7,079 nt of DNA from assembly GCA_026386835.1 (NCBI GenBank), contig JAPLMV010000178.1:1-7079 (forward strand). Direction: 5' to 3'. Positions 6,547 through 7,079 of this stretch are shown here, piece after piece. The notes under the pieces are model-generated. The model saw only the letters and a list, made by a program, of their open reading frames with translations, was not told the origin of the DNA and ran no database searches. Position numbers and translations under genes: made by a program. Source of the stretch: Planctomycetota bacterium (GTDB taxonomy: Bacteria > Planctomycetota > Phycisphaerae > Sedimentisphaerales > Anaerobacaceae). Positions within the stretch are counted from its first letter, which is position 1. Each line of letters opens with the position of its first letter.

Positions 6547-6627
6547 GAGCAGTAGAAAGTTGAACAGTAGACCGCATTTGAGCATTTACGTTTTTTCTAC
6601 TGCTCTACTACTCACCTGCTCAAATGC
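6547..6627. repeat. two interleaved perfect inverted repeats downstream of gltD
   Basis: Arm A GAGCAGTAGAAA (6547-6558) is the exact reverse complement of 6594-6605 (12 bp). Arm B GCATTTGAGCA (6574-6584) is the exact reverse complement of 6617-6627 (11 bp). The order A-B-A'-B' means both stems can form together only as a pseudoknot. The last arm overlaps the gltD stop codon. Related partial copies (GAACAGTAGA at 6562-6571, CTACTACTC at 6605-6613) suggest the array grew from CAGTAGA/TCTACTG units. Confidence 0.65.
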
Positions 6628-7079
6628 TCTGTCGGCCAAAGGCCGACAGCCACTTGTCGATTGCGGCGGCGGCTTCTCGACCGCTATTGATTGCGCGGAC
6701 GACAAGTGACGCTCCGCTGACGGTATCGCCTGCGACAAACACAGCCGGCTTATTTGTCTGGTAATTGTTCATGGCGACATTACCTTGCCCGTCGAGCTTT
6801 AGCTCAAGCGCCTTTATCAGACCTTCGTGCACAACATGCACAAATCCCATTGCCACAAGCACAAGGTCGGCATCGATAACAAAATCAGTACCAGCCAGTT
6901 CCTTTATGTTCCAGCCGCCGTCCGGCTTCTTTATCCATTCGACCTGGCAGCCGTGCAGTTGCGTAACGCGTGTTTCGACGCCCGACAGTTTCTTTGTCAT
7001 CACGCCCCACAATCGCTGGCATCCTTCTTCGTGCGATGATGAGGTACGCATAATTCGAGGCCACATAGGCCAAGGTGTA
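6620..7079 (-). CDS. gltD: glutamate synthase (NADPH) small subunit, C-terminal part, 5' end outside the window
   Basis: GltD carries FAD and passes electrons from NADPH through its iron-sulfur clusters to the GltB large subunit, which makes two glutamates from glutamine and 2-oxoglutarate. The frame is open to the window edge, so the first Met visible (7066) is internal: the codons before it read TPWP. Family landmarks are PWPMWPRIMRTSSSHEEGC, then VEWIK, DADLVLVAMGFVHVVHEGL, GNVAMNNYQTNKPAVFVAGD and GASLVVRAINSGREAAAAID. The last of these are the flavin-binding GD motif and helix that close the disulfide-reductase-like fold. The stop is TGA at 6620. The final codons (LSAFGRQS) are encoded by a perfect hairpin. 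About 153 residues are visible out of roughly 480-490 usual for the family. gltB would be expected further right. Confidence 0.93.
   Translation of the reverse strand, partial: TPWPMWPRIMRTSSSHEEGCQRLWGVMTKKLSGVETRVTQLHGCQVEWIKKPDGGWNIKELAGTDFVIDADLVLVAMGFVHVVHEGLIKALELKLDGQGNVAMNNYQTNKPAVFVAGDTVSGASLVVRAINSGREAAAAIDKWLSAFGRQSI
6629..6649. other. perfect 9-bp hairpin inside the last codons of gltD
   Basis: CTGTCGGCC (6629-6637), an AAA loop, and GGCCGACAG (6641-6649) form a GC-rich stem 7 nt before the gltD TGA. It encodes LSAFGRQ. No T-run follows on the minus strand, so it is not a standard terminator; it could slow ribosomes, protect the 3' end or be the edge of a repeat that entered the gene end. 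Confidence 0.6.

Noticed and set aside
6392..6619. NAD-sensing riboswitch ahead of nadE
   Set aside because: I could not recognise the conserved core of any known NAD riboswitch class; the leader is explained by AT-rich inverted repeats.
6402..6627. CRISPR array
   Set aside because: The repeats are inverted and interleaved, not regularly spaced direct repeats with unique spacers.

Overview
The window looks like a piece of a chromosome or metagenome contig from a planctomycete, probably of the Phycisphaerae/Sedimentisphaerales type. The signs are two exported proteins ending in a PEP-CTERM sorting signal (IPEPATLLLL, then RRK), conserved housekeeping enzymes of moderate GC, and AT-rich, repeat-laden intergenic DNA. 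The lineage is an inference from style; there is no rRNA or other marker here.

All intact genes read on the minus strand, so in transcription order the window runs from right to left. It starts with the 3' end of gltD (glutamate synthase small subunit, 5' end outside the window). Next is a 228-nt spacer made almost entirely of inverted repeats, then a complete nadE (glutamine-dependent NAD+ synthetase, 547 aa). An accessory segment of about 2.3 kb follows. It holds a decayed plus-strand fragment of a phage terminase large subunit, a near-consensus sigma-70 promoter, and two tandem paralogous genes for PEP-CTERM exported proteins. The last gene is carB (carbamoyl phosphate synthase large subunit), which runs off the left edge.

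Three of the six genes or gene fragments are damaged. carB has lost roughly 160 nt and its reading frame at about position 515/516, exactly where the second ATP-grasp domain should begin. The first PEP-CTERM gene has one in-frame TAG at codon 108, with the rest of the gene intact behind it. The terminase is only a C-terminal scrap. The carB lesion is the one most worth checking against reads, because an intact CarB is normally needed for pyrimidine and arginine synthesis.

gltD, nadE and carB share a metabolic theme: each product uses, or partners with a subunit that uses, the amide nitrogen of glutamine. The PEP-CTERM pair and the phage scrap look like an insert between nadE and carB. I do not see a clearly new biological system. 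The least explained structures are the nested inverted-repeat element in front of nadE and two interleaved perfect inverted repeats (pseudoknot topology) at the gltD end.
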